Of a DNA stretch of 64,000 nucleotides, positions 24,164 through 34,810 are shown piece by piece. A model generated the notes under the pieces. The model did no database searches and was not told where the DNA came from. It saw nothing but the letters and a program-made list of their open reading frames with translations. The stretch spans positions 11,176,387 to 11,240,386 of the forward strand of contig NC_132812.1 of assembly GCF_048594095.1 (NCBI RefSeq), written 5' to 3'. Source of the DNA: Paramormyrops kingsleyae (taxonomy: Eukaryota > Chordata > Actinopteri > Osteoglossiformes > Mormyridae). Position numbers and translations under genes: made by a program. How positions within the stretch are numbered: position 1 is the first letter of the stretch; the number at the start of each line of letters is the position of its first letter.

Positions 24164-25550
24164 CCTACAATGAATTGGCATCCCATTTTGGGTAACCAGC
24201 GTCCTTATGCCATCCACTGCCTGGGATGAGCCCCCTGGCTACTCGCAACTCTGTCCTGAGAAAGAAAAGTTTGCAAAACCGTTACTATGTATACAGCAGC
24301 TGAAGGAGAGTCTGCCTTGTCTGTGAGAAGCCTCCCATCTACTGGTCAGTTAAGGAAGTACATCAAAACGAAGAATGGAAACATTCTTTTAAACATCTGT
24401 GTCCCTTTTTTGAGATAACATAACAATCGATCATGTAAATCTTGAACTAAATATATACTACTAACTTTTGGGTATTAATAGTCTTAGTAATTCTTGGTCA
24501 GCCTATACAATTTTCATCTGGGTTTGCGCCAGTTCTGTACTGGGAGAGTTTTTAGGACTGTTTCCATGTTTTATGGGTTTTCCTCAGGTACAGTTCATGC
24601 ATTTTGGCTTTGATTGTTACCCCATGCGTATGTGCAGGTGCCTTATCATACACCCATTCCAGACTCCAGCTGCAAAACTTCTCAGAAATGGACAATTACA
24701 ACTGATACGAGGTGTTGATTAATCGAAGACAGTAAATCAAGAGATTGCGCTAATTTTAAAATTTGCTGGTTCGAAGTCGTGTAAGTTAACTTGTGTGGGT
24801 AAATATAATACGTAATGAAATAGATTTATAGTTTGTAACACAAGAATATAAAATATCTAATAAACAATAATAGACCCAATAAATTCGTTTCGCATTGAGT
24901 GGAATAATACAATTATGGCAAACTACGCTGGTGAAATGTATTTGAGATTCTTTTTAATTATTCAAATGTTTTCTTAGTGATTTTTTGTATGCCTCAGTCG
25001 CCACCAGAGGGCGTCTGACTTCAGTAAGTACCTGACACTAGAAAGAGTGACTCCCAAGACAGCGTCACACCAGAACATCACGTGATCAATGACAAACGAG
25101 GCCTCGCTTCCCAGAGACTTCAAGCTGATTCATTTCAATATTCAAGTCAATGAAGTGAATCTCAGCATGTTTTGTGTGTTGTATTGGCTGATTTGCAGTT
25201 TTTGAGACTTCTTAAATTTTCACAGTTAAAATCGATTTGTTACACGCAGCATTAATATAAACGAGGCAGAGGTCCATTTGCGGAGCAATCCATGATTTTA
25301 TTTCACCAAAAACAGTGTGAAGTAATGGACAAATGAGGCTCTCTGAAGCACCGAGGCTTTCCAACCCAAAGTCTCATTTTGCACAATGTACACTACTGGT
25401 GAAGTCAAGGAAGGGCAACAAAAAAGAAGAACAAAGTATTGATCAATAAAGTTTTCTCTCATCTTATCTTATCGTATCATCTTTATGACCTCTCCAACCA
25501 AAAACTTTCCCAACTCTTTTCACATTCTAGTATCGACAATCCGGAACTCA
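24163..25550 (+). other. Intergenic stretch
   Basis: No gene recognised. The part at about 25,000-25,490 (for example CGCCACCAGAGGGCGTCTGA) has the look of old repeat sequence but no ends can be defined. Confidence 0.4.
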
Positions 25551-25559
25551 AGATGACTC

Positions 25560-25805
25560 AATTGGAAGTCTCTGTGTCATTGATCATGTGATTAATTCTA
25601 TTCTCCCGCAACCCGCACATACATGAGGACCTTACCGCCCACACCCGCATTCACCCATCAAATCTTGTCCCGCGCCGCACTCGGTGCGTTGGCACTCGGT
25701 ACTCCCGCGGGAGTGCAGGTCTCTATTGTGATCATCGTCAGCGTGCCACCTGAAATTCCTCCGCGTGCCAGTTGTGGCACGCGTGCCTAGGGTTGCCAAC
25801 CCCTG
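25560..25805. mobile_element. Possible hAT-type DNA transposon remnant (right end)
   Basis: The stretch ends AGGGTTGCCAACCCCTG, which matches the CAGGGGTTGGCAACC-type terminal inverted repeat of hAT/Charlie-like elements, preceded by GTGGCACGCGTGCC-type sequence usual just inside such ends. No matching left end or transposase frame was found. The family call is from the terminal motif only. Confidence 0.4.
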
Positions 25806-27618
25806 CTATAGAGCTTTGGTTATAAACAACATCACTACGTAATTCATCATCGTCATAGTTATGCAGAAGGGAACTGGTCAGTATGCTTCATCTCACAATA
25901 TCACAATGAAGAAACTATACCATTAACTAGTCTCACAGGAAATAGCCTACAGGTGAATCCACTTCACAAGAGGGCGGTGATTAGGGCAGAGCAGGAGGTT
26001 GTACAGAAGACCCAGGTTGGCTCCTGGAACCTGGAGTCGGGCACCAGACAGGAAGAGGATTTTCTTTATGAAGGTGAACCTTGATCTTACACTATATACT
26101 CTGGAAAGCCAAAGAAATAGACAACTCAATTAAAGAGGCATTCTGCCAGCTGAATTGCGTGGGTGGGGGGCAGAAAAAGGATAAGGCAGCACATCTTAAA
26201 AAATCAGTCTACTAAAACCAATAAGACCATATGTTCTTTTGAGGGAGGAAGTCCAGTGCTATATAGCAGCTGGGTCAGTGGGGAATTGGTGGAGTTTCCA
26301 CCTTTCCCAATGGTAATTGCCTTGGAGTCTTTGGCTGGGCACATGGGGCAGGACAAAACTGAGTCACAAACATCATCCACCAGCATGTCTGCGATTCATA
26401 GGTCCTGGTGACACCTAGGTGACCTTATCAGACAGATGTATGAAACCACCGTAGCAGGAAAGGGCAGATCCAGGCTGGACCAAACAGTTTATTTGGGGGT
26501 GTATCCTGAGGACTGGATTGTGCCCCTATCTCTCTCATAATCTCCCATCATATATCCACCATGATACAGGATGTAATGGTGTCTGGGCTTGGGTCCTTCT
26601 CAGAAGCTTCAAAGTGTCGTGACAGAGCGTCGACCTTCAAATTTTTGGATGGTAGGTGACTGCAAACTGAAGCTGGGTAAAGAACACAAGCCCATCTGGC
26701 CTGTCTAGGGTTGGGCCATTTTGTCCCCCTTAATATACTGAAGGTTTTTGCACTTTAAACAGATAAACCAGCCCCTCAAACCAGTGCTTCCATTCTAATG
26801 GTACTAATTATCACCAGCAACTCTCTGACCCCTACACTGAATTAGATTCAATATATTTTTATACTGTATAGCGCCTTTCACAACAGAGTCGCCCCAAGGC
26901 GCTTTACATGGATGTGTTACATGGATACATTACAACATCATTAAGACAGAATAGTACAAAAGCAGGGAATAGGGAAGGCAAAGAAATGAATGAAAGAAAC
27001 CCAGATGAACCAAACACTCTCAAGGAGGAAGAAACAGAAGCATTGGTGGTCTAAGGCTGACTGGCTGACTGGCTGAAACCCCCCCCCCAACAACCCACCA
27101 ATTCATAATGTTTGATGTCGACGGCCATCAAATTTCGCCAATTAGGTGGGGGGCTTCAGTTGAAATAGATAGTTATGACTATATAATTCAAGTATTTTTT
27201 TTTTAATACTTTGAGGCTTCATTTTTGATTAAGATTCACTTAGAATTGTTTTTATTAACAGATTCATAACTTTTAAAAAGGTAAGAAATTCAATGAACTG
27301 CAAGCTAATTTTAACAAGCAAATCAAACAAAAATAAACTTTATTTGTCATAGAGCATAACACAAGAAAATGCTGACAGGATGAATAGTTGTTGGGTTTGT
27401 TCTCTGCCTGCCTCACTTTTCTTGTCATTTAAATTTTATATGACGATAAGTCAATATAGCATTTATATCACTCAGACCCTCTGTAATTTTCCCAGGCAAC
27501 AATCAGATGTGCATCGGTGCAGCAACCCATTTCCGACCAAACTGTGTTTCCCTGCCACAGCTCCGTAGCCCACTTAGAAGCTGTTTGCGGCCCACCGGAA
27601 GAGAAATCTTTATTTAGT
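25806..27618 (+). other. Intergenic stretch with one short dispersed repeat
   Basis: No gene recognised. At about 26,850-26,930 the sequence TATAGCGCCTTTCACAACAG with CCCCAAGGCGCTTTACATGG is a widespread fish repeat motif. C-runs occur near 27,079. Confidence 0.45.
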
Positions 27619-27786
27619 GCCACTTTACTATAAGGCTACCCATATAAAGGGTTTATGAATGGTTTATAATCTGGTTATTAATTATGTTGTAACACTTTGC
27701 AAATTATTAATAGACAATTTTAAACAAGTTATAACAAAGTTACTACTATTTACAAGTGGCAGAAGGGATCCTCATTGTAAAGTGAT
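27619..27786. mobile_element. Short MITE-like element
   Basis: The left end CACTTTACTATAAGG and the right end CCTCATTGTAAAGTG are inverted repeats with two differences, about 165 bp apart, around an AT-rich interior (GGGTTTATGAATGGTTTATA). It resembles, but is not the same as, the element at 14.6 kb. Confidence 0.6.
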
Positions 27787-27823
27787 ACGCTTCATTTAAA
27801 GTGCTGCAATCAATACATAGACG

Positions 27824-28719
27824 GATTGAAACAGCTGGCATTTAATTAGTTTCACAGGAAATCAGGCAGGAACTTAAATACGAAAACTGAACTGGGTAAT
27901 GAGGCAGCAGGAGTGAGACATAGACAATTAACCAATCGGTGCAGGACAACAAGCAATCAGGAAAACACACAAGGGCAGGCACACGAACAGGCAACAATTA
28001 ATTCAGGGACTGGAAGGAGAAAACTAAGACTGACAGAAAGAAGGAAACAGAATCTACACTAGCGGAATTACAGACCGGTATAAACACAAGCACGGGCAAT
28101 GAAACCAAAACCAAATACAAATCACAAGACACAGGAACTAACTAACAAAACTCATACAAATTAAACACTAGGGAACAAAATACAATAACAGAGGAGGCAG
28201 GATTCAAATACACAACAAATGGGTTAGCAGATAGCCGCATGCTCAGCTCATTGAGCAAAGTGGCTGACAGGGAGCCGGGGAAACACTACAGGCTAGGACA
28301 ACGGGGAAGACGGGATGGCCAGCGACACCTGCTGGCCAAACGGGGAGAAGATGCAAGACTTGGACAAAAGAGGTGCTGACCCTGTCAACAGTATTACACA
28401 TGATGGGTAGTATTGCACATTGCATGTAATATTGCACATGACATATAGTCACATGACAGGCGTTTGCACCTGACTGTCAGGGATGTTTTGGGGGGTGTTT
28501 AAAGTGAAGGGGGCCAGTATCTCAGAGAGCTCATTTCAGTGACAGCTGAAGACACCAAGAACAGAATTGTGATCCAAAGACAGGTAACCAGTCAATCGCT
28601 CAATGACACGGGAAATACAATCAGAAATAATTAGAAGGGAAATTCCCAGTGTGACACCTCACAGTACGTCACAACGAACTGATTGAAACAACTGGCATTT
28701 AATTAGTTTCACAGGAAAT
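27824..28719 (+). repeat. 39-bp direct repeat pair bounding about 0.8 kb
   Basis: A 39-bp sequence beginning GATTGAAACAGCTGGCATTT at 27,824-27,862 recurs at 28,681-28,719 with one mismatch. The DNA between is A-rich and non-coding. It holds a perfect 8-bp inverted repeat, TGGCCAGC..GCTGGCCA, near 28,316-28,338. This could be a segmental duplication scar or part of a retroelement; the repeats are far too short for ordinary LTRs. Confidence 0.6.
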
Positions 28720-30220
28720 ATTGAACCAGTTAATCCACTTAAGAAAGAAAGATGGGACACCTGTAATAGCTTTTACCCCAATAAAGACTGAGGATAAATC
28801 CTCAATGAGGACAGTTTGCAGAAAGGCCATACAAAGAAGATTAATAAATTCCCTCAAGAAAGTGTGTATATATGTTCTCTAAAGTTATAATAGCAAAAAT
28901 TTAAAAACAATGCAATTTAAAAGCATTGAAAAGTTGGATATGAACAGTAAAGAGTGCCATGAAATAGTTAATGTGAGTTACAGAAAGAGGGAGGGAGAGA
29001 GGGAGGGAGGGAGGAAGAAGGAGGAGAGCCCAGTGGCGCGCGATGATCTACTTTCTTTCCTTTTAAATGATAGACAGCAATGGGTACGCAGAAAGATCAT
29101 CCCGATTACCCTGGAAGCTGATCTCAGATGCGGGTGAAGAATCAAGCGAAGCAGGTTCCACCAGGTGAGATACATAGACCCCCAACCTGGGTGGAAGCAG
29201 TGGGAGATGTCATTCTTTGCTGGATCTCAGTGAAGGAAGAACACCTTCTCCAGCTGTGACTGAGGTAAGTGGTGGAGGTTGGACTTGTGGGTGAGACAGT
29301 CAGGGTAGAGGGTGCATTACAAGCTAAAAATGCTATCACCCACACCTTTAATATCCTATTCATTAGTGGACGAATATCCAAAATACAGTTACTGAGATTT
29401 ATTAATTTCTAAATTGATACATTTTCTAATTTCTAAATTGAGAATTCTGAATTCTAATTCTAAATTTTCTGAAATGAAAAGCCACTAACACCTTAAAGTG
29501 TGCTTAGCGAGTTTGTGAAGCTGCTTCGCTGAGAAAAAGTTTGTGAACCTTTTGCATTTATCTGGATTTCTGCCTAAATGTCTCCTAAAATGTAATTGGA
29601 ATGTCATCCAAGACATGATAATAAATTTTATCAAATCAGCCTCACTGCATTACACTCCCCCCACTGTGTCTGACAGCAGTGAGATTCCGCCGCTGCTCTG
29701 CAGTGTTTGCTGTCTTGACAGGATGCTCTTGGGGCACGACACTGTGCTCACTTACCAAAAAGCTCAGCCTCTGCCTCGTCTTTCTGAAGAATATCATTCC
29801 AGTGCTGCTGTGGAGCACATCGGTGCTTCTAGCAAGCAGGAGGTGGGCAGAGATGCTTTTAGTGAGCACTGGTTCCTCTGTGGCAGTGAACCTACCTGAA
29901 CACCACTTTTGTTCATTGTTTTCCTCGTGCCAGATGCATGAACACTGGCATTAAGTGCAGGAGATGCCTGAACATCCTCAGCTGTCACCCTCAGGTCCTT
30001 TGTCACTTATTTGCAGATTCTACTACAGTGTCCTCATACACCGATCTTTGTAGGGATGTCACTCCTAGTGGAATTAATGATACAGCTGAAACTGACTGTG
30101 GATTGTCTTTTTGTAACCCCTACCATTATTCCAGTCTGAAATCTCTTTTAATTGGACCATTTAATTTAACCAAAATTGTGTGCTGTTTAAATGGGGGGGG
30201 GGTTCAAACACATATACTAC
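28720..30220 (+). other. Intergenic stretch with purine-rich microsatellite
   Basis: A GGGA/GAGG purine-rich tract lies at about 28,985-29,027. No exon can be supported; overlapping open frames on both strands at 29,540-30,000 have no recognisable domain. Confidence 0.45.
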
Positions 30221-30225
30221 TGTGC

Positions 30226-30345
30226 ATATACTGTATATGTCCTGTGATGGGCTGACATGCCATCCACGGTGTCCCTCTGGGAGAGGTTCCAGGTCTCTCT
30301 ACTACCCTGACCAGGTTGTGCACGTAGAATGTATGGACGGACTTT
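30226..30345 (+). mobile_element. SINE 3' fragment (V-SINE-like tail)
   Basis: The sequence CCTGTGATGGGCTGACATGC with CATCCACGGTGTCCCTCTGG and CTACCCTGACCAGG follows the conserved 3' region of fish V-SINEs. It is diverged and lacks a clear head. Confidence 0.5.
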
Positions 30346-30817
30346 TAGGTTCTCTGCAAACATATGGCATCTTCACATTTTCTGTCTGTTGTTTATTGAA
30401 TAAAACTGCCTTTATTATTATGGCTTGTATGTGGATTAGATTGCATTTATGGAATTATTCCTAAAAGAAATAAAAACAGATGGTTCATGAACTTTTTCTC
30501 ACAACTGTATACTGGAAAAGCCTTTGGGACGTTTTTACTCAGGAATCGAGATGTGATAGTAAATAACGTGAGCGTCTGTTTTTAATCTTCTACATTATTT
30601 ACGCATTTCTCATTCCTGTGCCATGTTTCACTCGCGTGTTTGCCGTTGTACAACAACGCGTCACCTCAGTAGAGCCCTTCATATGTAAATTTAAAGACAG
30701 GTACAACTGTTTACTGGCTGCATTCCAACACCACAACCAGTCCATGTTTTGCATTGTTTGCTTCAGTAATGATATGTTTAACATATCCATTTTCTTCTGA
30801 ATTTTCAGGTACACAAG

Positions 30818-31078
30818 ATGGGTCTGACTCTCAGTGTTATTTTTGAAGCACAGCTCAGGTGCTGCATATGTCTGGATGTCTTCACCAGCCCTGTCTCCAC
30901 TCCATGTGGACACAATTTTTGCCAGGCTTGTTTGCAAGGCTACTGGGACAGATGTGATTTCTATAGATGTCCACTGTGCAAAGCGATTTTTGACGAAAAG
31001 CCAAAACTGAGTATCAACTATAGCTTCTCTGAAATAACTGAATTATTCAAGGAGTCAAGACAAGCTATCTGTTCCAAG
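30818..31078 (+). CDS. TRIM-family gene, RING exon
   Basis: The ATG at 30,818 follows a pyrimidine-rich tract and starts a RING domain: CCICLDVFTSPVSTPCGHNF then CQACLQGYWD and RCPLCKAIF, with Cys/His ligands in C3HC4 order. RING domains of TRIM proteins recruit E2 enzymes and make them E3 ubiquitin ligases, often in antiviral signalling. The end used here (31,078) is a possible GC-type donor, AAG|GCAAGT, in phase 0. Without it the frame runs on to TGA at 31,127-31,129. Exon sizes downstream fit TRIM39-like or finTRIM-type genes expanded in fish; I do not assign a symbol. Confidence 0.85.
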
Positions 31079-31297
31079 GCAAGTCCTGTTGGATCTCTGG
31101 ATCCTCACCTGACAGACACGGACCTCTGAAGCCATGATCTGGTCGAGTGCCCCGAGCACGGCTTATGTTAGAACCACAACAGACACCTGGGGATGTTCTA
31201 TAAATGTGACCAGACGTGTTTTTCTGAGCAGTGTGGTCAGATGAGTCACAAAGGTCATGACACTATATCTGTGGAGAGAGCATTTATTGAATGAAAA
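31079..31297 (+). pseudogene. Damaged TRIM B-box segment (or part of an intron)
   Basis: In the same frame as the RING, this segment still reads VECPEHG, then LGMFYKCDQTCFSEQCGQMS and HKGHDTISVERAF, a recognisable B-box 2 with most zinc ligands. Three in-frame stops interrupt it: TGA 31,127-31,129, TAG 31,169-31,171 and TGA 31,292-31,294. A first B-box expected in many fish TRIMs is missing. The segment ends at a normal-looking donor (AAA|GTAAGA), the ancestral end of the exon. It is either the lesion that killed the gene or sequence now removed as intron. Confidence 0.8.
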
Positions 31298-31423
31298 GTA
31301 AGACAATGAGAGCTCTCTTCTATATCAGCTGACTTTTGAAAAGAATGGGTAACCTTGTATGTGTGTAATCAATAATCAAGTCTGTCAGTGTCATGCCTGA
31401 TAAGTTCCTTTACCACCCCACAG

Positions 31424-31519
31424 ACGGAGCTGGAAAGGACCAGAGCTGATATTCAAAAGTTTATTCAGGAAAGATGGAAGAAGCTGGAGGAGATCCAGAA
31501 ATCAGTTGAGCTCAGCAAG
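31424..31519 (+). CDS. TRIM-family gene, coiled-coil exon (96 bp)
   Basis: Acceptor CACCCCACAG precedes 31,424 and the donor AAG|GTGTGC follows. The exon is exactly 96 bp, the size conserved for this coiled-coil exon in TRIM genes, and encodes TELERTRADIQKFIQERWKK then LEEIQKSVELSK, a heptad-rich helix. It is phase 0 at both ends with no lesion. TRIM coiled coils form the antiparallel dimer that spaces the RING domains. Confidence 0.88.
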
Positions 31520-31597
31520 GTGTGCTTTCTCAAAGACAGCTGTACAGCAGTCACACATGTCATTGACACATGCTGAACATAACCTGTCCTCCACCAG

Positions 31598-31831
31598 ATC
31601 AACTCCAGGAGGGACATCGAGGATAGTATCCAAGCCTTCACTACCCTGGTGGGTTCCATTGTGAGGAGCCAGATAGAGTTTGTCGAGAAGGTGCAGGAGA
31701 AGCAGAAGGCAGAGGAGACGAGGGCAGAGGGGTTCATCAATGAGTTGGAGAAGGAGATCACGGAGCTGCAGAGGAGAAACATTGAGTTGGAGCAGCTCTG
31801 GTACACTGAGGACCTCATACACTTCCTACAG
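31598..31831 (+). CDS. TRIM-family gene, second coiled-coil exon (234 bp)
   Basis: Acceptor CTCCACCAG and donor CAG|GTTAGT bound an exon of exactly 234 bp, the conserved length of this TRIM exon. It encodes INSRRDIEDSIQAFTTLVGS, a long charged helix (KVQEKQKAEETRAEGFINEL then EKEITELQRRNIELEQL) and the hallmark ending YTEDLIHFLQ. It is phase 0 at both ends and undamaged. Confidence 0.9.
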
Positions 31832-31894
31832 GTTAGTGAACGCTACTGTCTGCAGCAAATTCGTCTATGTGAAGTCAGTAGCAGAAGAGCAGAC

Positions 31895-32000
31895 GTGTGA
31901 CTCAGTAGGTTGGGCCTCTCTGTCTGTGACTGGAAGGTTGCTGGTTTATATCCCATATTCAGCAAAGTAGCTGCATCTATATCAGAACCTTGAGATTCCA
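31895..32000 (+). mobile_element. tRNA-derived SINE head within TRIM intron
   Basis: The sequence GTGTGACTCAGTAGGTTGGG with GACTGGAAGGTTGCTGGTTT (box A and B positions) resembles the tRNA-like head seen at 8.8 kb. It lies within the intron before the linker exon. Confidence 0.45.
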
Positions 32001-32162
32001 CTATAGCTTTTCTCATATCTGTACCAGTGCCAAAAAACATCATTTCAGTTCAAACCTTGCACACCAAATAGCTGCAGTAACAATATTTTTATCCTGGTGG
32101 TGAATTTCACCATGTGAAGGATCCTGAAGCTCTGATGCAATCTCTCCTCTCACTGCCTGTAG

Positions 32163-32310
32163 AGATTACCTATGCTGTACACCTCCCCTTGTGCACAGGA
32201 CTGGACCGAGGCCAACGTCCACGCTGATGTCGGTGTGGGGACAGTGAGATGTGTCACGTCTGGACTGAAAAGGGCATTTAGAGAAACTGAGAATTTCTCC
32301 TCTACGGCAG
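32163..32310 (+). CDS. TRIM-family gene, linker exon (148 bp)
   Basis: Acceptor CACTGCCTGTAG and donor GCAG|GTAATT bound a 148-bp exon with the frame RLPMLYTSPCAQDWTEANVH then ADVGVGTVRCVTSGLKRAF. The DWTE..VH.D..VGTVR pattern is the linker between coiled coil and PRY-SPRY in fish TRIM39-like proteins. It enters in phase 0 and leaves with one base (G) that joins AG of the next exon to make Glu. No lesion is present. Confidence 0.85.
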
Positions 32311-32407
32311 GTAATTTTGAATTCATCTTTAAGGACTGTCAAACCCAGCAGCTAACAAGTTTTGACAATAGCTTATCAACCATGTTTTTTGTTTTTTATA
32401 ATGGCAG

Positions 32408-32434
32408 AGTTCCCGAGAATGCAGCTGCATGCAG
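32408..32434 (+). CDS. TRIM-family gene, 27-bp micro-exon
   Basis: A 27-bp exon between TGGCAG and GTGAGT encodes (E)FPRMQLHA(V), matching in position the short ELRRIQQYA-type exon of related TRIM genes. Adding the G left by the previous exon and the TT of the next gives an unbroken frame into VDVTLDP. It is too short to be found by open-frame length alone. Confidence 0.8.
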
Positions 32435-32530
32435 GTGAGTATTTGTCACTTGGCAAGGAATCATGATGATTAATTCATCATTGTTGCCATTTGTCTGAAT
32501 GTCGATCGACAACATCATTTCTCTCTTCAG

Positions 32531-33078
32531 TTGACGTGACGCTGGACCCCAGCACAGCAAACCCTTGGCTCATCTTGTCTGTGGATGGGAAGCAGGTTTG
32601 GGATGGTGACACTCAGTTACATCTCCCGGATTACCCTAAGAGGTTCGACAGCTCCGTCTGTGTCCTGGCGAAAGAGAGCTTCACCACAGGGAGGCATTAC
32701 TGGGAGGTGGAAGTGGGAGAAAAGATAGCCTGGGACATTGGAGTGGTCAGAGAGTCAATCAACCGGAAAGGTATCATCAGTGCCAACCCCGAGGATGGCT
32801 ATTGGACGATGTGTCTTCGCCACAGCAACATGTACAGTTGTTGTGGGACCTGTTGTTTTTCCCTGCCCCTGAACAGGAGGCCCCGGAAGTTGGGGGTGTA
32901 TCTGGACTATGAAGAGGGGCAGATTTCCTTTTATAATGTTGATGCCCAATCTCACATGTACACACACCATCACACTTTCACAGAGCGCCTCTACCCATTT
33001 TTCAGTCCATACACTAACGACGACGGGCCTAATACTGCCCCACTGGTCATTCCTCCTGTCAGGACGGCCGCTCAGTGA
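32531..33078 (+). CDS. TRIM-family gene, PRY-SPRY (B30.2) exon
   Basis: Acceptor CTCTCTTCAG precedes 32,531; the exon starts (V)DVTLDPSTANPWLILSVDG and ends with TGA at 33,076-33,078. It contains the PRY block and the three SPRY signatures LDP, WEVEVG and LDYEEG. The B30.2 domain is the target-recognition module of class IV TRIMs. Length and ends are normal and the exon is intact. The initial Met at 32,491 in the longest open frame lies in the intron. An AATAAA at 33,627-33,632 may serve the transcript. Confidence 0.92.
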
Positions 33079-34120
33079 AGCGCGGGAGGGGCATCAGATT
33101 CTATCTGCGATGTCAAGTAACAGTGTCGCTGGGAGGGGAAATTAGCAGCCATTCAAATATCACGGCAGGTAGGAGGGAATCAGTTTTGCCATTACCACTG
33201 TCCCTGAGTACTTGGATTAAATAGTGCGAAAGCCATCCGGGTAGCATAAAAAGTGTGAAACTGGTTTTAGCTATATGCCTATATATATTTTCATATCTGT
33301 TTTGTTTTCATCTGACACTCATTTATTAGAGAGGCTACAAGATGGCCGACACTCAGTTGAACTCTTGCAACTCGTAAAACCAGTTATAATGTCAGCTTAT
33401 CTCTGTTTGTTGCTGAAAATGAAAACAAGAAACCTGAAGCTGATATGCTTCCTAGGAATGTTTACTTCAGCAGTAACGTTAACAGGAAAACAACATTTCC
33501 TAGGAATTCTAATTGTTTTACATTCTCCTTTCCAAAGGTATTTCCTTATTCATTTCTGCAGTAGAGGTCTCATCTCTTACAGTGTAAAACATCGACGTGA
33601 CATTTCCATGACTTTAAGCATGTAAAAATAAACATTATGCTGGAAAATGTTGCCTTATGGCTACCCTGGGCAAACAAAACAGTGTGGCGTAATAATTTTC
33701 CATTACAAATGCTTGACTGTGAATACAGATTTCAGCCGCGTCGATAAATGTGAAGAAATAAGAATGCGTGAATAGAAATGTTGTGGAATGCTGCAAGAAA
33801 ACAATTGTATAGAAGCATTGCTGAAATGTGAAGATATTTCCCTCATAAACATGTGATTCACTCGCATCATTCATTCACATGTTATTTATGTATTTTTTTA
33901 CTTGTAATTTATTTTATTATTTTTGTAATTTATCACTTCTCCTTCTCTGGATCCATACTGCTTATCCTACATGGAATCATGAGCAGGCAGAGGCCTGTAC
34001 TTTTTGCTGGGGGGTAGCAGTGCATATGAAGCCTGATCACACCATACCTAAGACACACAAGGCCATTGCAGGACCATGGTCTCCTTGTTGTTCTCACAGA
34101 CCAAAGACATGCAATTAACT
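33079..34120 (+). other. 3' flank of TRIM gene
   Basis: AT-rich sequence, probably 3' UTR then intergenic. No further exon is supported. Confidence 0.5.
33627..33632 (+). terminator. Possible polyadenylation signal of the TRIM gene
   Basis: AATAAA lies about 550 bp after the PRY-SPRY stop codon on the same strand. Position fits, but hexamers are common in AT-rich DNA. Confidence 0.35.
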
Positions 34121-34124
34121 GGAG

Positions 34125-34285
34125 TCTTTAAATTGCCCACACCATACTGTAAAGTGCCCTGAGGTGGACTGGCACCCCGTCCAGAGTGTAGCCCAGCCAT
34201 GTGCCCGATACTATATAGGCTCCAGGTCCCCACATGACCCTGACCTGGATAACAGGTTAGAAGATGGATGGATGGATGGCTGGAT
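34125..34285 (+). mobile_element. SINE 3' part (V-SINE-like) with GGAT tail
   Basis: GTGGACTGGCACCCCGTCCA, GGCTCCAGGTCCCCACATGA and CCCTGACCTGGATAACAGGT followed by TAGAAGATGGATGGATGGAT is the standard 3' region of fish V-SINEs, where the last words are GATAAGCGGTTAGAAGATGG. The tail is a short (GGAT)n. Confidence 0.7.
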
Positions 34286-34669
34286 CTCTTTCCTTTCCAT
34301 TCTTATTTATATATCTTCAACTGTTCCTCTTTTTTGTCAAAATCTCTCAATCCTGCATTATCCTCTAAAGCAGTGCAATTTAATATTTTGAAAACAAAAC
34401 AAAAAAAAACATCTTACTTGTAATATTGCATCTGTGCACTGAACCAGCTCTCATTACCGGTAGTAATCATGTATTTCACCCTGAATATGAGTTTATGCTT
34501 TGTATCTTATATGCTTTATGTTCATAAAGTTCACTGGACGGACAATCAACATTAATCACTGGATTTATCATTTGTATTTGATTTTGAAAGGCAAAATAAA
34601 TCATTCAAGAATGGCTTTGTATATTTATTTATTCATCAGATTCTTTATAATTAGCAGCTGAGGAAGCAG

Positions 34670-34810
34670 TGTTGGACTGTCCTGGGACCAGCTGGGGGTT
34701 AGGGACCTTGGCCTGGGGCCCAAAATTGAAATTACTCTGCGGGTGCAGGGATTTGAACTGGAACCTGCCATCTGCATCTAAACCTATAAGCCCCCCCCCC
34801 ACTAATTTAC
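34670..34810 (-). mobile_element. tRNA-like SINE fragment, reverse orientation
   Basis: On the minus strand the sequence reads GGCTTATAGGTTTAGATGCA and GGTTCCAGTTCAAATCCCTG, a tRNA-like head with a clear B box. It is bordered by a C/G run at about 34,790-34,800. Only a fragment can be seen. Confidence 0.4.
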
